Of a stretch of 21,941 nucleotides of DNA, positions 7,179-15,005 are shown piece after piece (position 1 is the first letter of the stretch; every line of letters starts with the position of its first letter). This DNA comes from a virus, in IMG/VR virus record IMGVR_UViG_3300021335_000105, positions 1-21,941 of that record. One strand, written 5' to 3'. The notes under the pieces are model-generated. The model was not told where the DNA came from. It did no database searches and saw only the letters and a list, made by a program, of their open reading frames with translations. Both the position numbers and the translations under genes were made by a program.

Positions 7179-7594
7179 TGTTTTCTCAGAATTCTAAAGT
7201 AGCAGTTCTTGAATCGAAACTTGATATGTATGAGGACCTTTCCCGCGAAATGTTGGCGAAGTTAGAGTCTGCAGTAGAAAAGATATCAGAAGGAAATAAT
7301 CGTATTGCTCAAATTCTTACAAAGCACGATGAGAGAATTGAGCAAAGTATGAAAACTGATGACCTCATCATTAAGATGATTGATGAAGTCAAGAAAGAAA
7401 GTGAAAAGGATCATAAAATCATTCATGAAAGAATTGATAAAATAGAACAAAATATAAGTGCCTTATCAAAATTTAAGTGGCAGGCAGGTGCAGCTGCTGC
7501 CGTTCTAGCACTCTTGGTAGGTGCCGGAAGTAGAATTATACCATTCTTCTTGACTCCCCCCACACAACCCGTTATAATAGAGAACCAGAAGTAA
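7178..7594 (+). CDS. Coiled-coil protein with C-terminal membrane segment, 138 aa
   Basis: ATG at 7178 overlaps the upstream TAA (TAATG), so it is preferred over the in-frame TTG at 7160. Residues 5-98 form a long heptad-like coiled coil (SKVAVLESKLDMYEDL, then HERIDKIEQNISAL). Residues about 99-128 start FKWQAGAAAAVLALLVG and look like a membrane helix, with a short Pro-rich tail. The protein is probably a tail-anchored coiled coil facing the cytoplasm. Similar small proteins recur in cyanophages without known function; a role in lysis or membrane attachment of replication is conceivable. The ORF at 17663 repeats its opening SKxAVLES motif and then stops. Confidence 0.78.
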   Translation: MFSQNSKVAVLESKLDMYEDLSREMLAKLESAVEKISEGNNRIAQILTKHDERIEQSMKTDDLIIKMIDEVKKESEKDHKIIHERIDKIEQNISALSKFKWQAGAAAAVLALLVGAGSRIIPFFLTPPTQPVIIENQK

Positions 7595-7607
7595 TACTCG
7601 AAGCATA

Positions 7608-8579
7608 ATGGATTTGGTGGATTCCAAGTATATTGGACTAGTATCTTCACGTCTTCAAAAATTTAAGAGAGTTAAGACCGACTTGTATACTTTTCGGTGT
7701 CCTCTCTGTGGAGATTCGCAAAAGAATAAAAATAAAACAAGAGGATATATTTACAGAGTAAAGAATAATACAAATTTTAAGTGCCACAATTGCGGTGCAA
7801 GTTCATCTTTTAATAATTTCCTCAAAAAGATGGATGCTACATTACATAAGCAATATACTCTTGAGAAGTTTAGAGATGGTCATACCGGAAAAAACTTTGT
7901 TGTGGAAGAACCAAAGTTTGACTTTAAGAAACCTATTTTTAAAAAATCTATTGATCTTCCCAAGGCATCGTCAAATCCTGTTGCAGCAGAGTATCTAAGA
8001 AATCGTAAAATAGATCCAAATAAGTTTTATTATGCCGACAAGTTCATGGAGTGGACGAATACTCAAAAACAAACATTTGATACCATCAATAAGGATGAGG
8101 CAAGAATTGTCATTCCCATGTATGATAAAGATAAAGATCTGATTGGTTTTCAGGGCAGAGCACTAGGAAAATCATTCACTAAATATATCACTGTGATGTT
8201 AGACGAAGGAGCACCAAAGATTTATGGACTTGATACAGTCAATCAAAAACTACCAATCTATGTGGTCGAAGGACCCTTTGACAGCACTTTCATCAACAAT
8301 AGTTTGGCTTTGTGTGGTAGTGATGGTGACGTTCATTGTCTTGAGGGAAGCATTGTCATTTTTGTTTATGATAATGAACCCCGGAATAGAGAAATTGTCA
8401 ACCGAATTGGCAAGTGCATATCAGCAGGAAAAAGAGTCGTCATCTGGCCAAACGGAATTATAGAGAAGGACATCAATGACATGATTATCGCTGGACATAA
8501 TGTCCAAAAAATGTTAGAATTAAATACCTATTCTGGTTTAGAAGCAAAGATTAAATTTAACAATTGGAAAAAGATATGA
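7608..8579 (+). CDS. 61: DNA primase, T4 gp61 type
   Basis: 323 aa, close to T4 gp61 (about 340). The N-terminal zinc ribbon is intact: C31-x2-C34 in CPLCGDS and C59-x2-C62 in CHNCG. A TOPRIM-type catalytic core follows: E221-G222 in YVVEGPFDS is the TOPRIM glutamate, and D255-N-E257 in IFVYDNEP supplies the metal-binding DxE-type residues. gp61 makes short RNA primers for lagging-strand synthesis with the gp41 helicase. ATG 7608 is 13 bases after the previous gene. The TGA at 8577-8579 overlaps the ATG of nrdA (ATGA), so primase and ribonucleotide reductase are translated from one transcript, linking priming to dNTP supply. Confidence 0.93.
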   Translation: MDLVDSKYIGLVSSRLQKFKRVKTDLYTFRCPLCGDSQKNKNKTRGYIYRVKNNTNFKCHNCGASSSFNNFLKKMDATLHKQYTLEKFRDGHTGKNFVVEEPKFDFKKPIFKKSIDLPKASSNPVAAEYLRNRKIDPNKFYYADKFMEWTNTQKQTFDTINKDEARIVIPMYDKDKDLIGFQGRALGKSFTKYITVMLDEGAPKIYGLDTVNQKLPIYVVEGPFDSTFINNSLALCGSDGDVHCLEGSIVIFVYDNEPRNREIVNRIGKCISAGKRVVIWPNGIIEKDINDMIIAGHNVQKMLELNTYSGLEAKIKFNNWKKI

Positions 8580-10876
8580 GCAACGGGACTAAAGTTATTA
8601 AGAGAAATGGTAAGACTGAAACACTGGATCTAAATAAACTACATGTAATGGTAGAAGAAGCATGTAAGGATCTTGCTGGTGTTTCTGCATCTCAGGTTGA
8701 AATGCAATCTGGTATTCAGTTTTATGATGGTATTACGACTGCAGAAATTCAAGAGATTCTAATTCGATCTGCTTCTGATTTGGTGAGTTTAGATCATCCA
8801 AATTATCAATTTGTTGCGGCACGTTTACTTTTGTTTGCACTTCGTAAGCAATTGTATGGACGTATGCATGAGACACCAAGTGTAAAGACACATACTAAAA
8901 CCTGTGTTGATAAAGGTGTTTATGATCCAGAAATCCTTGATCTATACAGTGATGAAGAGTTTGATAAACTTGAGTCATATATTGATCATAGTCGTGACTA
9001 TCTGTTTACTTATGCAGGTCTACGTCAAGTCTGTGATAAGTACCTCGTGCAGGATAGAAGTTCTGGAAAGGTATATGAAACTCCACAGTTCATGTACCTT
9101 CTAATTGCAGCAACAATTTTTTCTAAGTACCCTACAGAGACTCGTCTGGACTACGTAAAAAAATACTATGACGCAATCTCACGACACAAAATCAACATTC
9201 CCACACCTATCATGGCGGGAGTGCGAACTCCACTTCGACAATATGCTAGCTGTGTTCTTGTTGATGTTGATGACTCCCTCGATAGCATCTTTAGTTCTGA
9301 TATGGCTATCGGCAGATATGTTGCACAAAGGGCGGGCATCGGTATCAACGCAGGCAGAATCCGTGGCATCAACAGTAAGATCCGAGGTGGAGAAGTTAAG
9401 CACACAGGTGTTGTCCCATTCCTCAAGAAGTTTGAAGCGACTGTCAGATGCTGCACTCAGAATGGCATCAGAGGTGGATCAGCAACTGTCCACTTCCCAA
9501 TCTGGCACCAAGAAATCGAAGACATCTTAGTCCTAAAAAATAATAAAGGAACTGAAGATAACCGAGTTCGTAAGTTAGATTATAGTATCCAAATTTCTAA
9601 ACTTTTCTATGAACGTTTCATCCAAAACGGAGAAATCTCACTCTTCTCTCCACACGACGTTCCTGGTCTGTATGATGCTTTTGGTACTGATGGATTTGAT
9701 GCACTATACAATGATTATGAATCAGATCAGTCTATTCCAAGAAAAACTATCGGTGCTCAAGAACTCATTATGGACCTCTTGAAAGAGAGGGCAGAAACTG
9801 GTAGAATCTATATTATGAACATTGACCACTGCAATTCTCACTCGTCCTTTGTGGATAAAGTTGAGATGAGCAACTTGTGCCAAGAGATTACACTTCCAAC
9901 TAAACCTTTGCAGCATATTGATGATACTAGTGGTGAAATTGCTCTTTGCATTCTTAGTGCTATCAATGTTGGTAAACTCCGTGACCTTGAAGATCTTCAG
10001 ATTCTTTGTGATCTTGCTGTTAGGAGTCTTGATGAACTTATTGATTTTCAACAATATCCCGTCAAAGCAGCAGAAATTGCCACCAAAGCACGTAGATCAC
10101 TTGGAATCGGTTACATTGGACTTGCACACTACCTTGCCAAAAATGGTTGGAACTATGAAGAACCTCAAGCATGGAAACTTGTTCATGATCTCACAGAAGC
10201 ATTCCAATACTATCTGATTCAGGCAACCGTCAATCTTGCGAAAGAAAAGGGTGCTTGTGGATATAGTGATCGCACCAAATATGGTCAGGGAATTCTTCCG
10301 ATTGATACATACAAGAAGGACGTAGATGAGATTGTGCCAAATGAGCTTCACTATGATTGGGAGGGTCTTCGGGCACAAGTACGGCAGTATGGTGTTAGGA
10401 ACTCAACAATGTCCGCACAAATGCCTTCAGAGAGCAGTTCCGTTGTGTCAAATGCAACCAATGGAATTGAACCACCTAGAGGATTCTTGTCCATTAAAAA
10501 ATCAAAACAAGGACCTCTTAAGCAGATTGTTCCGCAGTACAATACACTAAGGAACAATTACACATTGCTCTGGGATATGACTTCGAATAAAGGTTATATC
10601 AATATCGTTGCAGTAATGCAAAAGTTCTTTGATCAGGCAATTTCTGGTAACTGGAGTTATAATCCTAAGCATTATCCAAACAATGAGATACCTGTGTCTG
10701 TAATGGCACAAGATCTTTTAACTACATATAAGTACGGTTGGAAAACCAGTTACTATCAAAACACATATGATATTAAAACTGATGAGGTAGATGAAGAATC
10801 TACTGAATCACTTGATACTTTGATTAGTCAATTAGAAGCAGCAGAGGAGGAAGACTGTGAGTCTTGTAAGATTTAA
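8576..10876 (+). CDS. nrdA: Ribonucleoside-diphosphate reductase alpha subunit, class Ia
   Basis: 766 aa from ATG 8576, which overlaps the primase stop; an in-frame TTG at 8564 is less likely. Residues 1-95 form an ATP-cone regulatory domain (KVIKRNGKTETLD). The catalytic residues known from E. coli NrdA are all visible: C226 and C458 as the active-site redox pair (C225/C462), C435 as the thiyl radical site with N433 and E437 (NLCQE), Y726-Y727 for radical transfer (KTSYYQNT), and the C-terminal reducing pair C761/C764 (CESCKI). The PSESSSVVSNATNGIEPPRG loop is also typical. It reduces NDPs to dNDPs with NrdB. The frame is uninterrupted, so no intron or intein is present here. Confidence 0.98.
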   Translation: MSNGTKVIKRNGKTETLDLNKLHVMVEEACKDLAGVSASQVEMQSGIQFYDGITTAEIQEILIRSASDLVSLDHPNYQFVAARLLLFALRKQLYGRMHETPSVKTHTKTCVDKGVYDPEILDLYSDEEFDKLESYIDHSRDYLFTYAGLRQVCDKYLVQDRSSGKVYETPQFMYLLIAATIFSKYPTETRLDYVKKYYDAISRHKINIPTPIMAGVRTPLRQYASCVLVDVDDSLDSIFSSDMAIGRYVAQRAGIGINAGRIRGINSKIRGGEVKHTGVVPFLKKFEATVRCCTQNGIRGGSATVHFPIWHQEIEDILVLKNNKGTEDNRVRKLDYSIQISKLFYERFIQNGEISLFSPHDVPGLYDAFGTDGFDALYNDYESDQSIPRKTIGAQELIMDLLKERAETGRIYIMNIDHCNSHSSFVDKVEMSNLCQEITLPTKPLQHIDDTSGEIALCILSAINVGKLRDLEDLQILCDLAVRSLDELIDFQQYPVKAAEIATKARRSLGIGYIGLAHYLAKNGWNYEEPQAWKLVHDLTEAFQYYLIQATVNLAKEKGACGYSDRTKYGQGILPIDTYKKDVDEIVPNELHYDWEGLRAQVRQYGVRNSTMSAQMPSESSSVVSNATNGIEPPRGFLSIKKSKQGPLKQIVPQYNTLRNNYTLLWDMTSNKGYINIVAVMQKFFDQAISGNWSYNPKHYPNNEIPVSVMAQDLLTTYKYGWKTSYYQNTYDIKTDEVDEESTESLDTLISQLEAAEEEDCESCKI

Positions 10877-10898
10877 GACAAATAAAGAGGAGCGTCCA

Positions 10899-12041
10899 GT
10901 GGTCGATTCTATGACCGTATTTAATTCTGAAGAGATTGATACTAAAAAGCAACCGATGTTTTTCGGTAAACCACTTGGAATTCAGAGATATGATTCTTAC
11001 AAGTATCCAATTTTTGAAAAACTAACTACTCAGCAACTTGGTTATTTTTGGAGACCTGAAGAGGTCTCTCTTCAGAAAGATCGTGGAGATTATCAATCAC
11101 TACGACCTGAACAAAAGCATATCTTTACCAGTAACCTGAAATATCAGGTTATGCTTGATTCTGTGCAAGGGAGAGGTCCTGGTATGGCATTTGCTCCATA
11201 CTGCTCTCTTCCCGAATTGGAAGCATGTATGAAGGTTTGGGAGTTTATGGAGATGATTCATAGTCGTTCCTACACCTACATCATCAAGAATGTATATTCA
11301 AATCCATCAGATGTTTTTGATACTATCCTCAAAGAGGACCGTATTATGGAACGTGCAGTCAGTGTGACACAAGCATATAATGATTTCATTAATCATGCAC
11401 ATCAGTATGATAATGGAAATGATTGGATGCACGCATTAGAGCAAGTTCCCACCGCACTAGAAGGAAGATATGAACTCAAACGCAAACTCTATAGAGCAGT
11501 TGCAAATGTTAATATTCTTGAAGGTATTCGCTTTTACGTATCCTTTGCTTGCAGTTTTGCTTTTGGCGAACTCAAGCTTATGGAAGGAAGTGCAAAAATC
11601 ATCTCTCTCATCGCAAGAGATGAAAATCAACACCTAGTTATTACACAAAATATTCTGAAAAATTGGATGAACGGTGATGATCCTGAGATGAAGAGAATTG
11701 CTAAGGAAGAAGAACCTTGGTTAGTTCGCACTTTTGAGAATGCTGTAAATCAGGAAAAACTTTGGGCAGAATATTTGTTTAAAGATGGATCTATGATTGG
11801 TCTAAATGACAAACTGTTACAACAGTATGTCGAATGGATTGCTAATCGTAGAATGAAGGCAATCGGACTTAAACCAATCTATGACATACCAGCAAAGAAT
11901 AACCCACTCCCCTGGACGGAACATTGGATTTCGTCAAAGGGTCTCCAAGTGGCTCCACAAGAAACAGAAGTCGAATCTTACATTGTCGGAGGAATCAAGC
12001 AAGATGTTACCAAAGACACCTTCGCAGGATTCTCTCTGTAA
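10899..12041 (+). CDS. nrdB: Ribonucleoside-diphosphate reductase beta subunit, class Ia
   Basis: 380 aa from GTG 10899, chosen because AGGAG at 10888-10892 sits six bases upstream. Alternatives are GTG 10857 (overlaps nrdA by 20 bases) and ATG 10911 (MTVFNSEE, closest to the T4 N-terminus but badly spaced from the ribosome site). All di-iron ligands are present: D87, E118, H121, E208, E242 and H245 (SRSYT and ARDENQH regions), and the radical tyrosine is Y125. The C-terminus (SYIVGGIKQ through AGFSL) carries the tyrosine used in radical transfer and the tail that docks to NrdA. It is a normal iron-tyrosyl-radical subunit forming an alpha2beta2 enzyme with the upstream NrdA. Confidence 0.97.
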   Translation: MVDSMTVFNSEEIDTKKQPMFFGKPLGIQRYDSYKYPIFEKLTTQQLGYFWRPEEVSLQKDRGDYQSLRPEQKHIFTSNLKYQVMLDSVQGRGPGMAFAPYCSLPELEACMKVWEFMEMIHSRSYTYIIKNVYSNPSDVFDTILKEDRIMERAVSVTQAYNDFINHAHQYDNGNDWMHALEQVPTALEGRYELKRKLYRAVANVNILEGIRFYVSFACSFAFGELKLMEGSAKIISLIARDENQHLVITQNILKNWMNGDDPEMKRIAKEEEPWLVRTFENAVNQEKLWAEYLFKDGSMIGLNDKLLQQYVEWIANRRMKAIGLKPIYDIPAKNNPLPWTEHWISSKGLQVAPQETEVESYIVGGIKQDVTKDTFAGFSL

Positions 12042-12168
12042 AGGTAATTGTAAATGTAATTGTGTAAAAACTGAAGATGCTTTAGAAGCATATAAAAAAG
12101 CAGCAAAAGCAGATGATTATCTGTTTGGAGAATATGATGGATATGAAGCATATGAGGAGGGTCATTGA
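12004..12168 (+). CDS. Cys-rich small protein, 54 aa, nested start inside nrdB
   Basis: ATG 12004 lies 38 bases inside the end of nrdB in another frame. The start is supported by GGAGGA at 11988-11993, ten bases upstream, one of the best ribosome sites in the window. The product has a tight cysteine cluster (LCKGNCKCNC, with CKxNCxCxC spacing) near residue 12-20, then an acidic helical part with repeated DGYEAYEEG-like residues at the end. The stop lies within the loop of the following terminator hairpin. It might be a metal-binding or thiol-redox accessory of ribonucleotide reductase, whose active site must be re-reduced by dithiols, but the motif is not glutaredoxin CPYC. Function unknown. 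Confidence 0.7.
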   Translation: MLPKTPSQDSLCKGNCKCNCVKTEDALEAYKKAAKADDYLFGEYDGYEAYEEGH

Positions 12169-12182
12169 GACCCTCTTTTTTT
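12157..12182 (+). terminator. Intrinsic terminator after nrdAB
   Basis: Stem GAGGGTC (12157-12163) and GACCCTC (12169-12175) with a 5-base loop ATTGA, followed by seven T (12176-12182). The TGA stop of the Cys-rich ORF is at 12166-12168 in the loop and stem base. The T-run continues into the late promoter at 12182. Confidence 0.9.
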
Positions 12183-12189
12183 ATAAATA
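12182..12189 (+). promoter_or_regulatory. T4-type late promoter TATAAATA abutting terminator
   Basis: Exact TATAAATA, its first base being the last T of the terminator run. The ATG at 12219 is 29 bases downstream. The arrangement switches cleanly from the early/middle nrd transcript to a late one. Confidence 0.75.
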
Positions 12190-12218
12190 TTCTTATAAAG
12201 GGTAATTTAAGAATTAAA

Positions 12219-13607
12219 ATGAAATCTTTATCTCAATCAGAATATGGAGAACTTCGAAGTCTTTATGAGAGTGTATATGCTCCTAAGTTCGAAAGTATCT
12301 TAGATGAGTTTACTGATGAAGATCTTGATGATCTTACAGATGAGTATATTGAAGAACAAGTAACTGAGTTTTTTAATGAGTGCTTGGAAGAAGGACTTGA
12401 TATTGAAATTTTAGAAGAAACGATTTGTGAGTCGATTGATTCTGAATTGGAACTTTTAAGTGAAGTAACTAATCCTGCAAAGGTTGCTGCACTAAGAGCA
12501 AAGAATAAGGTTGCCGCAGCTGCTGGTGAAGGTAGTGGTGATGCTGGTGCTAAGGCAAGAGCAAGGTTAAATGTCAGTAAGCAAAAAGTTAGTGGTTCTT
12601 CAGAGAAGAAAGCATCGGCACTTTCAAGAATCAAAGGTGCGGTCAAGAAAGTAGGAAAGGCAGTACAAGGTGGTGTAGGACTTGCTGCAAGGGCAGTGAG
12701 TACGGCACAGAGAGCAGGTAGTGCAGTTAAGAGTGCTGCTAAGAAAGGATATGAGAGAGGTAAGAAAGGTTCTGGTAGTGAGTCTTCTACAGATTCTTCA
12801 ACTCCTTCATCATCCTCTTCGAGTGGTGAGTCTTCTACATATTCTTCAACTCCTTCATCATCATCTTCTTCAGGTACATCAGCAGCACCTAAGAAGAGAA
12901 AGGATGGTCTTTTGAAGAGAGGACTGAAGAAACTTGTTAGAGGAGTTGGTAAGGCAGCATCTGTTGGTGCGGGTGCTGTCAAGGCAGGTGCCGATTATGT
13001 AACCGATAGAGCAAGGAAAGAGCAAATGAACTACAACGATATTGCAACAATTCAAGAACTTTATAATCAAATGTATGCACCTCAAGATGTTGAGGAAGTC
13101 TACAAAGGCAAGCACGGTCAGTCAGATAAAGAATATGCCGACTCCCGTTCTCAGGGTGGTAAGATGGTATCTGGAACTTCTAAGATGAGTGGTGCTGAAT
13201 ATACTCATGGTCGCAGAGTCAAGGCAGCAAATCCTGGTATGCAACCTGATGTAGGTGGTAAGACCAAGCCTAAGTCGCAAGGTAAGATGGATCGTGGCAC
13301 TCGTGCAGATATTGAGTATCGTAAAGCAAACCTCAAGAAAGAAGAACTAGAAGCAACCGGATTGTTCTCTGAAATGGAGATCGAAGCAATCATGGAAGCA
13401 GAAATGAGTGAAGCAATGAGTTCTTATGATCGTAATCGTAAGAGAGCAGCACAAAGAGCAGCAGCAAGAAATGCTGCTAGAGATGCTGGTAAGACTGGTG
13501 TAGTTCCTGGTGTCGGCTATGTGACCCCCAGAAGGGAAAGAGAAACTTATGTTGACTCTGCAGGCATAACCCGTCATAAGTCGGGTGCTAAGATGCCCAA
13601 AGACTGA
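12219..13607 (+). CDS. Probable virion structural protein with Ser-rich repeats, 462 aa
   Basis: ATG 12219 follows the late promoter. An upstream extension to 12165 would cross the promoter and terminator and is rejected. The acidic N-terminus (about 1-85, many D/E) is followed by an Ala/Lys-rich region, then a Ser-rich linker made of two 16-residue repeats (ESSTDSSTPSSSSSSG), then a basic segment (KKRKDGLLKRGLKK). LRSLYESVYAP around 12-22 recurs as IQELYNQMYAP around 278-288, an internal duplication. The C-terminus is Ala/Arg-rich and basic. No enzyme domain recognised. This acidic-head, basic-body layout suits a scaffold or internal head protein, possibly cleaved by the prohead protease; this is inference. 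Confidence 0.8.
   Translation: MKSLSQSEYGELRSLYESVYAPKFESILDEFTDEDLDDLTDEYIEEQVTEFFNECLEEGLDIEILEETICESIDSELELLSEVTNPAKVAALRAKNKVAAAAGEGSGDAGAKARARLNVSKQKVSGSSEKKASALSRIKGAVKKVGKAVQGGVGLAARAVSTAQRAGSAVKSAAKKGYERGKKGSGSESSTDSSTPSSSSSSGESSTYSSTPSSSSSSGTSAAPKKRKDGLLKRGLKKLVRGVGKAASVGAGAVKAGADYVTDRARKEQMNYNDIATIQELYNQMYAPQDVEEVYKGKHGQSDKEYADSRSQGGKMVSGTSKMSGAEYTHGRRVKAANPGMQPDVGGKTKPKSQGKMDRGTRADIEYRKANLKKEELEATGLFSEMEIEAIMEAEMSEAMSSYDRNRKRAAQRAAARNAARDAGKTGVVPGVGYVTPRRERETYVDSAGITRHKSGAKMPKD
12780..12875 (+). repeat. Two tandem 48-bp repeats in coding sequence
   Basis: Copies at 12780-12827 and 12828-12875, in frame, each encoding 16 residues ending in a six-serine run. They differ at a handful of positions, mainly near the 3' end of the unit. 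Each unit also contains short TCATCATCxTC microrepeats, so slippage could change copy number. Confidence 0.9.
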
Positions 13608-13628
13608 TACAAAACTCACATAATACAC

Positions 13629-13654
13629 AGCAGGGCTTGACACCCTGCTTTTTT
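13629..13654 (+). terminator. Intrinsic terminator
   Basis: Stem AGCAGGG (13629-13635) and CCCTGCT (13643-13649) with a 7-base loop, then six T. It lies 21 bases after the stop at 13607 and ends the structural-gene transcript. Confidence 0.88.
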
Positions 13655-13683
13655 ATTGCTAGACTAGGTTTGTCTCCATTGAA

Positions 13684-13691
13684 GATAAATA
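13684..13691 (+). promoter_or_regulatory. Late-promoter-like GATAAATA
   Basis: GATAAATA fits the NATAAATA class reported for cyanophage late genes but not the strict T4 TATAAATA. It lies 22 bases upstream of ATG 13714 and just after a terminator, which makes a promoter here likely. Confidence 0.5.
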
Positions 13692-13713
13692 ATAGCTCAT
13701 TGAGTTCTATAAG

Positions 13714-14163
13714 ATGAGCTATGAAAATCCATGGACTTATAACGGGAAAGTTTTTGACTCTGATGCTATTCATGAGTATTTTGGTTTTGTTTACTGTATT
13801 ACCAATCAGTCCAACGGACGATCGTACATTGGGAGAAAGTATTTTTGGTCGTTCAGAAAACCTCCTGGAAAAAAGAGAAAAGTAAAACAAGAATCAGATT
13901 GGAAAAAGTATTATGGTTCTTGTCCTGAGTTAAAAGAAGATATTAAAAAGTATGGTAAAGAGACCTTCAGTAGAGTTATATTGAGTTTGCACACGACTAA
14001 AGGTCTTTGTAACTATGAAGAGACCAAGCAATTATTTTTGAATAATGTCTTGAGTGAGTCTCTTGACACAGGAGGTCCGGCATATTATAATAACAATATC
14101 CTAGGCCGTTACATGCGGAAAGATTATGGAAATTTTGGAAAAGACACTGCAAGTGACACATGA
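13714..14163 (+). CDS. GIY-YIG family nuclease, 149 aa
   Basis: Motifs are readable: G24-F-V-Y27 (the GIY position, with F for I), Y38-I-G40-R41-K42 (YIG plus the conserved Arg), a Glu in CNYEETKQL as candidate catalytic residue, and a late Asn stretch YYNNN. GIY-YIG nucleases cut DNA using one metal ion. At 149 aa it has the catalytic domain with only a short C-terminal addition, so it lacks the long DNA-binding tail of most homing endonucleases. It could be a free-standing mobile nuclease or a domesticated phage nuclease. ATG 13714 has no strong ribosome site. Its end overlaps the next ORF by 38 bases. Confidence 0.88.
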   Translation: MSYENPWTYNGKVFDSDAIHEYFGFVYCITNQSNGRSYIGRKYFWSFRKPPGKKRKVKQESDWKKYYGSCPELKEDIKKYGKETFSRVILSLHTTKGLCNYEETKQLFLNNVLSESLDTGGPAYYNNNILGRYMRKDYGNFGKDTASDT

Positions 14164-14326
14164 CTGGGCAGTTGATCGAATGCACACTCTATGTGATATG
14201 AAAACTGATAACGTGCTAAAATCTGTTGAAGATGCTCATGCTATTCAGTCAGAATTTGCCGAATGGTTAGATCCTGATATTGAGGATCATGAAATTTATT
14301 CTCTGGAGTATCTTGGAGAAGATTGA
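14126..14326 (+). CDS. Small acidic hypothetical protein, 66 aa
   Basis: ATG 14126 lies within the end of the nuclease gene, with GGAAAG at 14117-14122 as a ribosome site. The product is acidic and helical (SVEDAHAIQSEFAEWLDPDI), with no signal peptide or membrane segment. An alternative ATG downstream at 14180 would shorten it by 18 residues. Not recognised. Good start spacing and strong overlap suggest it is co-translated with the nuclease; whether they interact is unknown. Confidence 0.65.
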   Translation: MEILEKTLQVTHDWAVDRMHTLCDMKTDNVLKSVEDAHAIQSEFAEWLDPDIEDHEIYSLEYLGED

Positions 14327-14356
14327 TATTTTCTTCTATATACCCTGTGCCGTATG

Positions 14357-14374
14357 AAAAACAATATTGTTTTT
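14357..14374. promoter_or_regulatory. Perfect 18-bp palindrome AAAAACAATATTGTTTTT
   Basis: An exact inverted repeat with no mismatches, centred between 14365 and 14366, eight bases before the start chosen for the exported lysozyme-like gene. It could be an operator for a dimeric repressor or a short A/T-rich hairpin that ends the upstream transcript in both directions. No standard promoter is clear around it. Confidence 0.45.
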
Positions 14375-14381
14375 GAAACGG

Positions 14382-15005
14382 ATGTTCTATGTAATTAATT
14401 CAATGTTTAAATCTATTTTTGCTTCACTTTGTTTAACAGCATCGGCAGCTTGTGCTTATCCATCAATCACTGAAATTGATAATCCACCTGAAGTTGATGT
14501 TTCTGAAAATGTAGAAGAAGCAATTAAACTTGAAGTAGTTGAAAAAACATGGAAATGTCCTGAATGTAATCCTAATGAACAGTATGTTTTGGCAGAACTT
14601 CAAGAGCATACAAGAATTACTGATCGCAATGCATTAGCAACTATTCTTGGCAATATTAAATCAGAATCAAATTTCCATCCAAACATTTGTGAAGGTGGAG
14701 CAAGAGTTTCATATGATAAATGTTATTCTGGTGGTTATGGATTGATTCAATGGACTTCTATTGGACGATATGATGGACTTGGCAAATTTGCTATTAAATA
14801 TAATTGTGATCCAAGTACACTTAAATGTCAAACTCGTTATATGATTAATGAGAATATTTTCCAAAGATATCTTCCAGAGTTTGAAGGGACTGGTCGTACA
14901 GTAAGACAGTATATGGTTCCTGCATATTATTGGTTAGGTTGGGGAATCAAAGGTTATAGAGAACTTTATGCTTATGATTACACTAAGAAAATGGTATTAG
15001 TATGA
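14382..15005 (+). CDS. Exported lysozyme-like (tail-lysozyme family) protein, ~207 aa
   Basis: Three starts are possible: TTG 14367, ATG 14382 and ATG 14403. All give a signal peptide ending ...LTASAACA before YPS. Cys residues follow in KCPECNPNE. Residues about 75-130 resemble phage tail lysozyme domains: NALATILGNIKSESNFHP (candidate catalytic E95) and GGYGLIQWTSIGRYDGL, the substrate-cleft motif. These enzymes cleave peptidoglycan glycan strands. Four or more Cys in the mature part suggest disulfides formed in the periplasm. An exported, signal-peptide-bearing muralytic enzyme could act as an endolysin without a holin or remodel host wall. It starts a block of exported and membrane genes; stop overlaps the next start (ATGA). 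Confidence 0.82.
   Translation: MFYVINSMFKSIFASLCLTASAACAYPSITEIDNPPEVDVSENVEEAIKLEVVEKTWKCPECNPNEQYVLAELQEHTRITDRNALATILGNIKSESNFHPNICEGGARVSYDKCYSGGYGLIQWTSIGRYDGLGKFAIKYNCDPSTLKCQTRYMINENIFQRYLPEFEGTGRTVRQYMVPAYYWLGWGIKGYRELYAYDYTKKMVLV

Noticed and set aside
8564-8575. TTG start upstream of nrdA
   Set aside because: ATG 8576 overlaps the primase stop and matches the start of the ATP-cone; the TTG adds four residues without support.
8576-10876. Intron or intein in nrdA
   Set aside because: Phage RNR genes often carry them, but the frame is continuous and the length and motif spacing are normal.
12780-12875. CRISPR-like repeat
   Set aside because: Two direct 48-bp units with no spacers and in coding frame; a protein repeat, not an array.
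12263-12982. Minus-strand ORF of 239 aa
   Set aside because: It mirrors the Ala/Lys/Ser-rich coding region of the 462-aa gene; composition is that of an antisense shadow (Ser/Phe/Leu runs) and it has no ribosome site or promoter.
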